Below, one piece after another: positions 15,829-25,385 of a stretch of 53,383 nt of DNA. The notes beneath the pieces are model-generated. The model searched no databases, had not been told where the DNA came from, and was given only the letters and a program-made list of their open reading frames with translations. A program made the translations under genes and the position numbers. This DNA is from an uncultured Mycoplasmatota bacterium (GTDB lineage Bacteria; Bacillota_I; Bacilli_A; RF39; UBA660): NCBI GenBank assembly GCA_947649365.1, contig CANSRH010000011.1, positions 1-53,383 on the forward strand, written 5' to 3'. Each line of letters begins with the position of its first letter. The stretch's first letter is position 1.

Positions 15829-15889
15829 AAGTCCTTTCTTATTTTCAATATGTGTGTTAGAATATCTGCAAAAAGAAAGAGGAAAGATT

Positions 15890-16750
15890 ATGAATACAGT
15901 TTTTCATATAGAAAGTGAAAACTTATTACAAATTATACAAGAATTAAATAACGCAAAAATAGAATATACAAGAATAAATAATTTATCAAATACCCAAACA
16001 CCTTATCAAAACATTTATGATGGAATGGATATAGAAATAGAAGAATCAAACCTCCCTGCATTTTTAAGATGGATGCAAAGAATAAGTAGGGAAGTAAAAC
16101 TATATTTGTATAGAAAAGAAAATTGGCAAACAAAAATAAATGCTATTCCTTACTATCGTCCCTATCCAATAGAAGAGGAAGAAAATCCCCTTTTCAAAAC
16201 CACATTTTTTTATCAAAAATTAAGAAGAGCAGAAGAATTTCAAAGCGATTTTTCTGACATAGAAAAAGAAGTTTATCCTAGTTTTTTAGAACATATAGAA
16301 ATAACGCGGAAAGAAGAAAATCATCTAGTAGGGTTATACGAATCCATTTCTCATCCTTTCAATAGTAGTAAAGTAGTAGCAGAAGATCTAGGAAAATTTG
16401 ACATACAGACAATCAAAGAAGAAGGCGCCTACAAAATTTTAACAAAAATAGAGAATCGTAGAAAACAATTTCGAAATCAAGGCACACTAAACGATTATCT
16501 TTTTGAAATACCTAGCAAAAACGGAATGAGTACTTATCAAATGTTAGAGTACTTTATTCTCTACCAAAAAGATTGCGTTCTTCACTTTGGAGAAGAAACA
16601 GCCAAAGTAGAGCTTTACAAACGAAAAGGAAATATGGAATATATTCTACTTCATACCTTTTTAAGAACTAAGGCTACAAATGAAGAAGAAAAACAAATCA
16701 TTACAAGCATTGAAACATGGAGTAGGAGAAGATGTTTAGAAAAGAAGTAA
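15890..16750 (+). CDS. Uncharacterised cytoplasmic protein
   Basis: This 286-residue acidic/basic mixed protein has no signal peptide or membrane helix. It begins MNTVFHIESENLLQIIQELN, has a Pro/Tyr-rich centre (YYRPYPIEEEENPLF) and a charged helical second half. No family recognised. The start at 15890 follows AAAGAGGAAAG; a TAGAAT at 15858-15863 is the likely -10. It sits between rbgA and rnhB, two genes usually adjacent. Confidence 0.7.
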   Translation: MNTVFHIESENLLQIIQELNNAKIEYTRINNLSNTQTPYQNIYDGMDIEIEESNLPAFLRWMQRISREVKLYLYRKENWQTKINAIPYYRPYPIEEEENPLFKTTFFYQKLRRAEEFQSDFSDIEKEVYPSFLEHIEITRKEENHLVGLYESISHPFNSSKVVAEDLGKFDIQTIKEEGAYKILTKIENRRKQFRNQGTLNDYLFEIPSKNGMSTYQMLEYFILYQKDCVLHFGEETAKVELYKRKGNMEYILLHTFLRTKATNEEEKQIITSIETWSRRRCLEKK

Positions 16751-16834
16751 ACCACCAAATTTACTTTTTTCTTTGAAAAAAACAACCACAAGTAAAAAAA
16801 TATGCTAAAATGAATAAAGAGAAAGGGTAAAAAA

Positions 16835-17497
16835 ATGACAGAAGAAGTAGACTTATTAAAATATGAAACACAACTCTATAAACAGAATATAACGAAAATA
16901 GCAGGTGTCGACGAAGTAGGAAGGGGACCACTTGTAGGACCTGTCGTTGCAGCAGCAGTCATTTTACCACCCAACTACCAATTAGATGGTTTAACAGACT
17001 CGAAAAAACTAAGCGAAAAAAAAAGAAACCAATTTTTTGAAATCATAAAAAAAGATGCCATAGCGATTGGCATTGGAGAAATTTCTGCTCAAACAATAGA
17101 TGAAGTCAACATTTATGAAGCAAGCAAACTTGCTATGATAGAAGCAATCAATCATTTGAAAATAAAACCAGAGCACATACTGATTGATGCTATGCCGCTT
17201 TCAATAGATATTCCAAGTACCAGTATTATTCATGGGGATGCGCTTTCGTTATCCATTGCAGCAGCAAGTGTAATAGCGAAAGTCACTAGAGACGAAATGA
17301 TGTACAAACTTCATAAAAAACATCCCGAATATCATTTTGACAAACACAAAGGCTATCCTACCAAATTACACTTAGAATGTTTAAAAACTTATGGACCATT
17401 AGAAAATTATAGATTTACATACAAACCCGTTCATGATTTAATAGAAAAAGGTGAAAAAAAGAAACATGAAGAACATCGTAAAAAGCAAACTATTTAA
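16835..17497 (+). CDS. rnhB: Ribonuclease HII
   Basis: This 220-residue protein has GVDEVGRGPLVGPVVAAAV (catalytic Asp-Glu near residues 27-28), LTDSKKLSEKKR, then ILIDAMPL and ASVIAKVTRDEMM, supplying the remaining catalytic Asp residues. It nicks RNA-DNA hybrids and single ribonucleotides in DNA. AGAAAGGG precedes the ATG, and TAAAAT at 16806 is the probable -10. Its last 32 nt overlap the LTA-synthase-like gene. Confidence 0.96.
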   Translation: MTEEVDLLKYETQLYKQNITKIAGVDEVGRGPLVGPVVAAAVILPPNYQLDGLTDSKKLSEKKRNQFFEIIKKDAIAIGIGEISAQTIDEVNIYEASKLAMIEAINHLKIKPEHILIDAMPLSIDIPSTSIIHGDALSLSIAAASVIAKVTRDEMMYKLHKKHPEYHFDKHKGYPTKLHLECLKTYGPLENYRFTYKPVHDLIEKGEKKKHEEHRKKQTI

Positions 17498-19514
17498 AAA
17501 TTATATTTCTTTCTTCCTTTCCATACTAAGTATCGAAATTTTATTTCGGATTCTTTCTTCTATGCCTTTAGTAAACTGGGCCATGGTAAGAATTTTTTTA
17601 GGCTGTCATAGTTTAGCATTAGTACTTGCATTGCTACTGCAACCATTAAAAGAAAAAGCTGGCAAAATAGTAAGTAGTCTATTGTTCTTTTTCATTACTA
17701 TCTATGCTATGCTACAATTAGGATTCGAAAACTATTTAGGAACCTATATTTCGCTTGGGGCAAGTAGTCAACTAGGAGCAGTTTCGGATTACATAAAAGA
17801 ATTTTTTTCTTCCTTTCGTCTAACATTTTATACCTTGCTTGTGCCATATCTTCTCTACGTCATTTATAAATATGTAGGAGAAAAACATTGTTTCAAGGCC
17901 TATTATCAAGAAAAAGACAGTTTCTTTGAAAAAAGAAACAGAAAGAAAAATGTAGGGATAGGGATTTTTGTTGTTCTTCTATCTAGCTTTTTATATAAAG
18001 GAACACTATCCGTAGAATTTATGCAAAACGCATTACAATTAGAAAGTACCAAAACTCTATTCAAAAATCCTAGCAATACAAACATCAGTGTCAACCAATT
18101 TGGAGTAACAACCTTTGGCCTATTAGACATCAAAACAACACTCATTCAACCAAAAGAAGAAGATATTTCCTATTTTCAAAAAACAGAAGAAGAAAAAGAA
18201 ATCACTGACTTAACAAGACATATCGACGATACGGATTGGAAAGAACTGGACAACAACACGACTGACAAAAACTACAAACTATTAAATAGTTACTTCATGA
18301 GTCAAGAAATTACAGACAAAAACGAATACACAGGAGCATTCAAAGACAAAAATGTGATAGTTATCATGATGGAATCCGTCAACGAAATTTTTATTCATCC
18401 TGAATATTATCCAACTTTTTATAAATTATATACGGAAGGTTGGAGCTTCAAAAATTCTTACTCTCCAAGAAATTCTTGTGCAACGGGGAATAATGAAATG
18501 AGTGGAATGACTAGTTTATTCACTATTTATAGAAAATGTACAGCCAATGATTACCGGGATAACACTTACAATCAAAGCATATTTAATCTCTTTAACAAGG
18601 CAGGATACCAAACAAGTTCCTTCCATAACTACACAGAACATTATTACTACAGAAACACCATTCATAAGAATATGGGTTCAGGAATGTATTATGGTGTGGA
18701 AGACTTACAAATTCCTTATAGTAATGCTTATAAAGAATGGCCAAGTGATATCTTATTAATGGAAGAAGCAATAAAACGAATTGATACCACAAAACCATTT
18801 ATGACTTGGCTAACGACAGTAACGTCGCATCAGCCTTATGGAGTGAGTAGTGAATTTGGAGACAAACATCTAGACCTATTCAAAAATACAGAGTATCCAA
18901 TAGAACTAAAACGCTACATGTCCAAACTAAAAGAACTTGATTTAGCGCTAGAAAGATTATTAGAATTATTAGAAGAAAAAGAAATACTAAAAGATACGGT
19001 ATTGGTATTATTTGGTGATCATTATCCTTATGGTCTCGACAACAAAGATTTAAACCTAGTACTTCCTTACAACGTCGATGAAAGAAACAATGTCGACAAA
19101 ACCCCATTTGTCATTTATAATAGTGAAGCAACAAAGAAAGAATTTGATGTTTATACAAGTTACATAAATATTCTTCCAACCCTATTAAATCTTTTTGATT
19201 TAGAATATGACCCAAGATTGTATATGGGAGAAGACATACTAGCGCCAGACTATAAAAACTCATACAAAAATCGTGTCATATTAGCAGATGGTTCCTGGGA
19301 AACAACCATAGGAAGATACGATGCTACCAATGGTATAATGACTTATTATGGAAAAGAAGATTATACAGAAGAAGAAGTGATTTCCTATAACAAAGAAATC
19401 AATGATAAAATAAAAATGAGTACCTTAGCCATTACTACGAATTATTTTGAATATTTACAAAATGGTTTAAGTACCTACAAAACAAGTCTTCCAACAGGAA
19501 ACTTACCAAGTTAG
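17466..19514 (+). CDS. Lipoteichoic acid synthase-like sulfatase-fold membrane enzyme
   Basis: This 682-residue protein has about five N-terminal membrane helices (residues 10-190) and an extracellular sulfatase-fold domain. VIMMESVNEIF is the first metal site. Next comes the nucleophile region SPRNSCATGNNEMSGMTSLF, with the Thr before Gly as the expected catalytic residue. LTTVTSHQPYG follows, then FGDHYPYGLD, which supplies the second metal ligands. LtaS-type enzymes polymerise glycerol phosphate from phosphatidylglycerol. The ATG at 17466 is preferred because AAAGGTGA lies about 11 nt upstream; GTG 17451 is inside that site. Confidence 0.9.
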   Translation: MKNIVKSKLFKNYISFFLSILSIEILFRILSSMPLVNWAMVRIFLGCHSLALVLALLLQPLKEKAGKIVSSLLFFFITIYAMLQLGFENYLGTYISLGASSQLGAVSDYIKEFFSSFRLTFYTLLVPYLLYVIYKYVGEKHCFKAYYQEKDSFFEKRNRKKNVGIGIFVVLLSSFLYKGTLSVEFMQNALQLESTKTLFKNPSNTNISVNQFGVTTFGLLDIKTTLIQPKEEDISYFQKTEEEKEITDLTRHIDDTDWKELDNNTTDKNYKLLNSYFMSQEITDKNEYTGAFKDKNVIVIMMESVNEIFIHPEYYPTFYKLYTEGWSFKNSYSPRNSCATGNNEMSGMTSLFTIYRKCTANDYRDNTYNQSIFNLFNKAGYQTSSFHNYTEHYYYRNTIHKNMGSGMYYGVEDLQIPYSNAYKEWPSDILLMEEAIKRIDTTKPFMTWLTTVTSHQPYGVSSEFGDKHLDLFKNTEYPIELKRYMSKLKELDLALERLLELLEEKEILKDTVLVLFGDHYPYGLDNKDLNLVLPYNVDERNNVDKTPFVIYNSEATKKEFDVYTSYINILPTLLNLFDLEYDPRLYMGEDILAPDYKNSYKNRVILADGSWETTIGRYDATNGIMTYYGKEDYTEEEVISYNKEINDKIKMSTLAITTNYFEYLQNGLSTYKTSLPTGNLPS

Positions 19515-19528
19515 AAAGGAAAAATACT

Positions 19529-21556
19529 ATGAAAAAATTAGTCATTGTAGAATCTCCAGCAAAATCAAAAACGATTGAGAAATATTTAGGAGGAGATTAC
19601 AAAGTAGTATCCAGTAAAGGTCATATTAGAGACTTAGCTACCAGTGGAAAATTTGGGTTAGGAGTGGACATTGAAAACAATTTTACTCCTAACTATATAG
19701 CCATCAAAGGAAAAGCAAAAGATATTAACTCCTTAAAAAAAGATGTGGCCTCAAGTTCTTATGTCTACCTAGCAACTGACCCTGACCGAGAGGGAGAGGC
19801 TATCTCTTGGCATTTAAAAGATGCTCTAGACATAAAAGACAACTATAGTAGAGTCGTATTTAATGAAATCACCAAAGAAGTTGTATTAGATGCAATCGAA
19901 CATCCAAGAAAAATCGATGATAATCTAGTAAAAAGTCAAGAAACCAGAAGAATACTTGATCGAATCATAGGATTTCGATTAAGCAAACTCATGCAATCCA
20001 AAACAGGAGGAAAAAGTGCAGGACGAGTGCAAAGTGTTGCTTTAAAACTTATCGTCGACAGAGAAAGAGAAATAGAAGCTTTTCTTCCTACAGAATACTG
20101 GACCATCACCGCAGACTTTAAAGATTTCACCGCAGATTTAGAAAAATATCATGGAAAAAAGGTCGAAATTGGAAGTGAAGTAGAAGCAAACGAAATCTTA
20201 GCTAAATTATCCAATGCCTTTAAAATCGATGATGTAAAAACAACAGACACCAAGAAAAGTGCAAAACCTGTCTTTAAAACATCTACTTTGCAACGGATGG
20301 CAGCAAATAAAATCAATTTTGCTCCATCAAAAACCATGCGAATTGCGCAAAAACTTTATGAAGGAATCGATATAGGCAGTGAAACCGTCGGATTAATCAC
20401 TTACATGCGTACCGATTCAGAACGTGTATCTCCTACATTTGTAGCAGAAACATACGAATACATCAAAAAAAACTATGGTCCTGAATACATTGGAAACGTA
20501 AAAGTTGGAAAAAAAGACAAAACCATGCAAGATGCCCATGAAGGAATTCGTCCGACTAGTATCCTTCGTACACCAGAAAGTATGAAAAAGCACTTAACAC
20601 CAGAGGAATACAAACTATACAATTTGATTTATCTTAGAGCTTTGTCTTCTTTAATGGCAGATGCCAAATTCTTAACAACAGCGGTCATCTTAGAAAACAA
20701 TGGTTATACCTTTAAAACAACAGGAAGTATTTTAAAATTCGATGGATACTTAAAAATATATAGTGCCTACGAAGAACAAAAAGATACCATACTACCAGAT
20801 TTTCAGTCGTACAATAGCAATACCATCATAGCAAGTGCGATAGTAAAAGAACAACACTTTACAAAACCGCTTCCAAGATACACAGAAAGTAGTTTAATCA
20901 AAGAACTAGAAAATTTGGGAATAGGAAGACCTAGTACTTACTCAACCATTGTAACGACCATCAAAGATAGAGGATACGTTTTATTAGAAGACAAAAAATT
21001 TATTCCAACAGAAATCGGTATAGAAACAACAGACAAATTACAAGAATATTTTAGCAATATTGTAAATGTTGAATATACAAGCAATATGGAAACGGACTTA
21101 GATAAAATTGCAGAAGATGAAATCAATAATATCAAAGTATTACAAGATTTTTATAATAAATTTGAACCAATGGTAGAAGAAGCGTTTGACAAAATGGAAA
21201 AGAAGGAAGCAGAAAAAACAGGAGAAACTTGTCCAGAATGTGGGAGCGATTTAGTCATCCGTAATGGAAGATATGGAAAATTTACAGCTTGTTCTAATTA
21301 TCCAACGTGCAAATATATTAAAAAAGAAGAAAAAGAAACAAAAGAACTTGCTGATTGTCCAAAATGTGATGGAAAAATATTAGAAAAAAGAACGCGTAAA
21401 GGAAAATTCTTTTATGGATGTTCCAATTATCCAAAATGTGACTTTGCTTCCTGGTACAAACCAACAGGAGCCAACTGCCCGAAATGCGAAAGTCTCCTAG
21501 TAGAAAAAAAAGACAAAATCGTTTGTAGTAATTGTGAATATGAGCAAGATAATTAA
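19529..21556 (+). CDS. topA: DNA topoisomerase I
   Basis: This 675-residue type IA topoisomerase has an N-terminal Toprim domain (VIVESPAKSKTIEKYLG, then TDPDREGEAISWHL). The catalytic Tyr lies in GLITYMRTDSERVS (about residue 292), followed by EAHEGIRPT-like DAHEGIRPT. Three C-terminal C4 zinc ribbons are present (CPECGSD..., CPKCDGK..., CPKCESL...). It relaxes negative supercoils. AGAAAGGAAAA precedes the ATG; the gap after the LTA-synthase-like gene is 14 nt. Confidence 0.97.
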   Translation: MKKLVIVESPAKSKTIEKYLGGDYKVVSSKGHIRDLATSGKFGLGVDIENNFTPNYIAIKGKAKDINSLKKDVASSSYVYLATDPDREGEAISWHLKDALDIKDNYSRVVFNEITKEVVLDAIEHPRKIDDNLVKSQETRRILDRIIGFRLSKLMQSKTGGKSAGRVQSVALKLIVDREREIEAFLPTEYWTITADFKDFTADLEKYHGKKVEIGSEVEANEILAKLSNAFKIDDVKTTDTKKSAKPVFKTSTLQRMAANKINFAPSKTMRIAQKLYEGIDIGSETVGLITYMRTDSERVSPTFVAETYEYIKKNYGPEYIGNVKVGKKDKTMQDAHEGIRPTSILRTPESMKKHLTPEEYKLYNLIYLRALSSLMADAKFLTTAVILENNGYTFKTTGSILKFDGYLKIYSAYEEQKDTILPDFQSYNSNTIIASAIVKEQHFTKPLPRYTESSLIKELENLGIGRPSTYSTIVTTIKDRGYVLLEDKKFIPTEIGIETTDKLQEYFSNIVNVEYTSNMETDLDKIAEDEINNIKVLQDFYNKFEPMVEEAFDKMEKKEAEKTGETCPECGSDLVIRNGRYGKFTACSNYPTCKYIKKEEKETKELADCPKCDGKILEKRTRKGKFFYGCSNYPKCDFASWYKPTGANCPKCESLLVEKKDKIVCSNCEYEQDN

Positions 21557-21613
21557 TCTTGCCATTTTTAATACAAAGTAATAGAGTAAAAACGAAAAAG
21601 GAGGAAAACCCCT

Positions 21614-22060
21614 ATGGATGAATATTATGTATTGTATGAAAACGAAATTACAATTGCTACAGGAATAGAAACTACTTCGATTATTTGTTATATCCCAACT
21701 ATTTTTAAAGATAGGTTAGAAAAAAAGAAGTCCAAAACTATTTTATCTAACAACAAACAGACGATCTATCGATTTTATGGAATAAAAAAAGAATCCTGTT
21801 TAATAGGATATGTTAAATTTTCTCTTTCTTTATTTGAAAATCAAGGAGAAATAGATACAATTTATATTTATCCGAATGAACGACGAAAGGGATTAGGTAG
21901 ATTTTTATTAGAAATTGCAATAGAAGATATACAAAAAGAGATGCCTAATGTGCACGATATAATCGTCAATTCTACACCAGATGCCATTCCTTTTTATAAA
22001 GAAACTGGTTTTGCTCCTTATTTTTTTGAAAATAACTTAAAAAGAAAGTTAATCAAATAA
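21614..22060 (+). CDS. GNAT family N-acetyltransferase
   Basis: This 148-residue protein contains the acetyl-CoA pyrophosphate-binding motif in IDTIYIYPNERRKGLGRFLL (R/Q-x-x-G-x-G/A form RRKGLG) and a C-terminal FYKETGFAPYF typical of GNATs. The substrate cannot be predicted. AAAAAGGAGG precedes the ATG. It lies between topA and the J-domain gene. Confidence 0.85.
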   Translation: MDEYYVLYENEITIATGIETTSIICYIPTIFKDRLEKKKSKTILSNNKQTIYRFYGIKKESCLIGYVKFSLSLFENQGEIDTIYIYPNERRKGLGRFLLEIAIEDIQKEMPNVHDIIVNSTPDAIPFYKETGFAPYFFENNLKRKLIK

Positions 22061-22089
22061 TTTTCTATAGAAAGGAACCATTTACATCA

Positions 22090-23757
22090 ATGACAACAGA
22101 AAAAGCGTACTATGTCCTTAAGGCTCATTCTAGCGAATCTCTAAAAGTTATAAAAAAGAGATACAAAGAATTAGCAAAAAAATATCATCCTGATTTGTAT
22201 GAGGGAAAAAGTGAAGAAGAACAACATTACGCCAAAGAAAAGTTACAAGAGATTAACAATGCCTATGAAATTATTAAAAAAACAAAAGAAAATTCATTTG
22301 AAAATAATACTTTCAATGAAGTTCTGGAACGATTAAAAATAGAGAAATTAGAAGCAATCCATTCTTTTTTTGATGAAGAGGGAGAAGTATTTTTAAAATC
22401 TTTGTATGGAAAAAAAGCGTTGAGTAAAATCAATGAACTAACAGATTTATTGTTTTTGTATAGTGATAAAATAGAAAAAAGTAGGTCAGAAGTAAATATA
22501 AGAAATTGGTATTATGCTTGGACAATCAACATAGAAAATTATTTAGAACAAGTAAAAAAAGATTATTGTAAAAAAAATGATTTATTAGAAACAGAAATAA
22601 TTTATAAAGTTAGCACCTTTAATCAATTCATAATGGAATTAGAAAAACAAAAAGAAAAGAGTAAAGCCATCTGGGAAGAAATAGAAAAAGAAGCACAAAA
22701 ATATACCTATTATGCAGGATACGATAAAATTGCAGAAGAAATTGAAACAATCAAACACTCGTTTGAAAAGCAAATAAAAGAAAAGAAGCAAAATAAAAAC
22801 ACCTTGTTGGAACAAATGCATCAAACCATTACTAAAAAATTTACTATCTATTATGAGGATAAGAAAAAATGGAAAGATTTAGCGAGTGTAGCCTTTGATG
22901 AGTTAACACAAGAAGAATTGAATGAATTACTATTATTGCAAAATTATTTTGGAACAGAAAATTTTATGAAAAAATACCAAGAATTATCTTATATAAAAAA
23001 GAAAGTAGATTATAAGAAAAAAGAACAGGAGATACGTTTGTTATATTTATCTTTATATGAAAAAGCAAGAAAAGAAATAGAACGATGTTCCTTTTCAACA
23101 GATTTTAATAAAATTTATTTAATCAATAAACTACTTGACTATATATGGAAAATAATAGAAAAAGCCAAGAATGGTTTAATAGAAATAGCGTATTTAAAAC
23201 AATTACAAGAAATTTCCTTTCAAAACTTCTTGAAAGACAAAGAAATATTATTATCCTTCCATTTTCCTATACATGCGAAAGATATTTATATAGAAAAAGA
23301 AGAAAAAACAAAAGAAGAAGCAGACCAAATAAGATGGTTACAAATAGAAAATGATTGGTATTCTGTTTATTCTTTTCGACCAGGATATGTCCCAGAATTT
23401 GAAAAAATTCAGTTTGGTTCCATAGAAGAAATAAATCAGTATTATTTTTCTTTAAATACATTTTTAGAAAAAGCTCAGCCAATGTTTTACAATTCTTCTA
23501 TTGGAACAACACTCTATGGGTACCCGAAAAATTACAAACAAAATTATTATTGTTTTTTAGAAGAAGAGGAAGAGAGTATCATAAGTATTCAAATTGAAAC
23601 AGCTCAAAATGTAGAAATTAAAAGGGATATGAACAAAAGATATACAAAATTCAAAGATAAAAATAGAATCAAACAAACAATTGAAAACCAAATCAATAAG
23701 TATCAAGAGGCAGCTTTACAAGAAGAAGTGGAAATGATTTTTGTGAGAAGAAGATAA
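22090..23757 (+). CDS. J-domain protein with large helical extension
   Basis: This 555-residue protein has an N-terminal J domain (residues 1-65) with the Hsp70-activating HPD motif in LAKKYHPDLYEG and the helix IV segment EINNAYEII. The remaining 490 residues are charged and mostly helical, with no Gly/Phe region or zinc fingers, so this is not DnaJ itself but a type III (class C) J protein. It probably recruits DnaK to an unknown client. AGAAAGGAACC lies rather far (about 12 nt) from the ATG. Confidence 0.85.
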   Translation: MTTEKAYYVLKAHSSESLKVIKKRYKELAKKYHPDLYEGKSEEEQHYAKEKLQEINNAYEIIKKTKENSFENNTFNEVLERLKIEKLEAIHSFFDEEGEVFLKSLYGKKALSKINELTDLLFLYSDKIEKSRSEVNIRNWYYAWTINIENYLEQVKKDYCKKNDLLETEIIYKVSTFNQFIMELEKQKEKSKAIWEEIEKEAQKYTYYAGYDKIAEEIETIKHSFEKQIKEKKQNKNTLLEQMHQTITKKFTIYYEDKKKWKDLASVAFDELTQEELNELLLLQNYFGTENFMKKYQELSYIKKKVDYKKKEQEIRLLYLSLYEKARKEIERCSFSTDFNKIYLINKLLDYIWKIIEKAKNGLIEIAYLKQLQEISFQNFLKDKEILLSFHFPIHAKDIYIEKEEKTKEEADQIRWLQIENDWYSVYSFRPGYVPEFEKIQFGSIEEINQYYFSLNTFLEKAQPMFYNSSIGTTLYGYPKNYKQNYYCFLEEEEESIISIQIETAQNVEIKRDMNKRYTKFKDKNRIKQTIENQINKYQEAALQEEVEMIFVRRR

Positions 23758-23763
23758 AAAGAA

Positions 23764-23792
23764 TTGTTATCTTTCTTTTTTTTCGTTATAAT
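23764..23792 (+). promoter_or_regulatory. Sigma-A-type promoter
   Basis: TTGTTA (23764-23769), a 17-nt spacer and TATAAT (23787-23792) precede the 23819 gene by 26 nt. Confidence 0.65.
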
Positions 23793-23818
23793 AAATCTAT
23801 ACAATAGAGGGTGATATT

Positions 23819-24394
23819 ATGGGAGCATTTTCAAGAATGGATTTAGAAGTTAAAGGGCAATGGGATTTATACAAAAGAGTTATCCAATCAGAGGATTATG
23901 GTAAGGAATATAATGAAGAAGAAATAATACAACTTATGCGAAATAATATTATAAGTCTTTTTTGTAAATTTGATTATACCAAAAAGACAGAAGATTTTAA
24001 AGATTTAACATTTATACAACTTTGGGAAATGTTTAGTATGGTAAGAAATAGTTTGTTAGAAAGAAGAAATTGGGAACATCAATATAGTTTTTCCAAAAAA
24101 ACAGACTCAAAAGATATATTGCCAACTGAAGAAACAGAAATAATACCATCAAAACCAGAAACAAAAGAAGAAAAAATAGATTTTATTCTTCAAAGAACAA
24201 CTTTTTTGGATGAAAGACAGCGGGAGGAATATAAAAAAAAATTAGATACTATGTCAAAAACAGAATTAAATAGAATAAAAAGCGTGTTAGAAAATGCAGA
24301 GTACAATGTTTATGAAAGAAAAAAAACAAAAAAAAAGAGGACGCAAGAATATATTCCTAGTAGAAAAAAAGAACAAGAAGGGTCCTCTTTATAA
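23819..24394 (+). CDS. Uncharacterised protein
   Basis: This 191-residue cytoplasmic protein has an N-terminal mixed region (GAFSRMDLEVKGQWDLYKRV), a helical middle with WEMFSMVRNSLLERRNWEH, and a Lys/Arg-rich charged tail. No family recognised. AGAGGGTGATATT precedes the ATG. Its stop overlaps the start of the recombinase gene (TAATG), so the two are translationally coupled. Confidence 0.7.
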   Translation: MGAFSRMDLEVKGQWDLYKRVIQSEDYGKEYNEEEIIQLMRNNIISLFCKFDYTKKTEDFKDLTFIQLWEMFSMVRNSLLERRNWEHQYSFSKKTDSKDILPTEETEIIPSKPETKEEKIDFILQRTTFLDERQREEYKKKLDTMSKTELNRIKSVLENAEYNVYERKKTKKKRTQEYIPSRKKEQEGSSL

Positions 24395-25293
24395 TGCAAA
24401 AAGATAGTAAAGAGTTTCTAAATTACTTATTAGCAGAACTAAATTATAGCACCAATACAATGAAATCCTATCAACAGGAATTACAAAAATTTAATGAATT
24501 TGTCGAACTAGAAAACATTGATTATTTAAAGCTAAGCAAAGACAATATTCGCTCTTATCTTAAATACTTAGACGACTTAAACTACAAAAATAGTAGTATA
24601 GCGAGAAACATTAGTGCTCTTCGTAGTTTCTATCGATTTTTGGTCATCAAAGAACGTATTAGTAAAAATATATTTGCAAGCATTAGAAATCCTAAAATCG
24701 AAAAGAAATTACCAAATTTTTTAAGTGAAGTGGATATGGAGCGTTTATTAGAATTTCCAAAAAGTGAAAATTACAAACCAACGATTTATACGAGCAGAGA
24801 TTTACTAATTATAGAACTTCTTTATGATACAGGGTGTCGTGTGGAAGAACTTGTTAGTATTAAAATAAAAGATATAAATAAACAGGAAAAGAGTATAAAA
24901 GTAATAGGAAAAGGGTCCAAAGAAAGAATTGTCTTTTATGGAGAATATGCAAAAGAATATTTAGAAGCCTATGAAATCGATAGAGAACTACTATTAAATG
25001 GAAAAAAAAGCGACTATCTATTTGTGTCCAAAGAAAGTGGTCAATTAACAACAAGAAGAATTGCACAAATAATTGATAAAACTTTAAAACTAGTAGGGAT
25101 AAAAAACAAAGTGACACCACATACCTTAAGGCATACCTTTGCTACCCACCTTTTAAACAACAATGCTGATTTAAGAAGCGTTCAAGAATTATTAGGCCAT
25201 TCTTCTTTATCAACGACTCAAATTTATACTCATGTATCGAATGAAAGACTTCGTCATGTTTATTTAGAAGCACATAAAGATAATCGAGAATAA
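24394..25293 (+). CDS. XerC/XerD-type tyrosine recombinase
   Basis: This 299-residue protein has the N-terminal core-binding domain (FLNYLLAELNYSTNTMKSY) and a C-terminal catalytic domain. The catalytic residues are the first Arg in YDTGCRVEELVSIKI, Lys in VIGKGSKER, H-x-x-R in TPHTLRHTFATHLL, His in LLGHSSLSTT, and Tyr in QIYTHVS. The length and motif spacing match housekeeping Xer recombinases that resolve chromosome dimers at dif. It lies among housekeeping genes with no att-like repeats nearby, so it is probably XerC or XerD rather than an integrase. Confidence 0.9.
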   Translation: MQKDSKEFLNYLLAELNYSTNTMKSYQQELQKFNEFVELENIDYLKLSKDNIRSYLKYLDDLNYKNSSIARNISALRSFYRFLVIKERISKNIFASIRNPKIEKKLPNFLSEVDMERLLEFPKSENYKPTIYTSRDLLIIELLYDTGCRVEELVSIKIKDINKQEKSIKVIGKGSKERIVFYGEYAKEYLEAYEIDRELLLNGKKSDYLFVSKESGQLTTRRIAQIIDKTLKLVGIKNKVTPHTLRHTFATHLLNNNADLRSVQELLGHSSLSTTQIYTHVSNERLRHVYLEAHKDNRE

Positions 25294-25309
25294 TTGTACA
25301 TTTTTTGTC

Positions 25310-25342
25310 AAAAATACGACCTTTCGTTGTCGTATTTTTTTT
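25310..25342 (+). terminator. Terminator after the recombinase gene
   Basis: AAAAATACGAC (25310-25320) pairs with GTCGTATTTTT (25329-25339), loop CTTTCGTT, T-run to 25342. Its 3' arm overlaps the -35 of the ppdK promoter. Confidence 0.85.
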
Positions 25343-25355
25343 CTATTGTTATAAT
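25327..25355 (+). promoter_or_regulatory. Promoter of ppdK
   Basis: TTGTCG (25327-25332), a 17-nt spacer and TATAAT (25350-25355). The -35 lies in the upstream terminator hairpin. Confidence 0.65.
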
Positions 25356-25385
25356 AAAACCATGACCATTAAAGGAGGAAAAAGT

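Noticed and set aside
23145-23354. ORF on the plus strand inside the J-domain gene
   Set aside because: Shadow frame rich in Arg/Lys/Asn with no start signal; the J-domain frame is continuous through it.
24394-25293. XerC-like recombinase as the integrase of the 9.8-15 kb island
   Set aside because: It lies 9 kb away among housekeeping genes and has the length and motifs of chromosomal Xer proteins, with no att-like repeats next to it.
25316-25332. TTGTCAAAAATACG region as a regulatory operator of ppdK
   Set aside because: The symmetry is fully explained by the terminator hairpin 25310-25342; no further repeat is seen.
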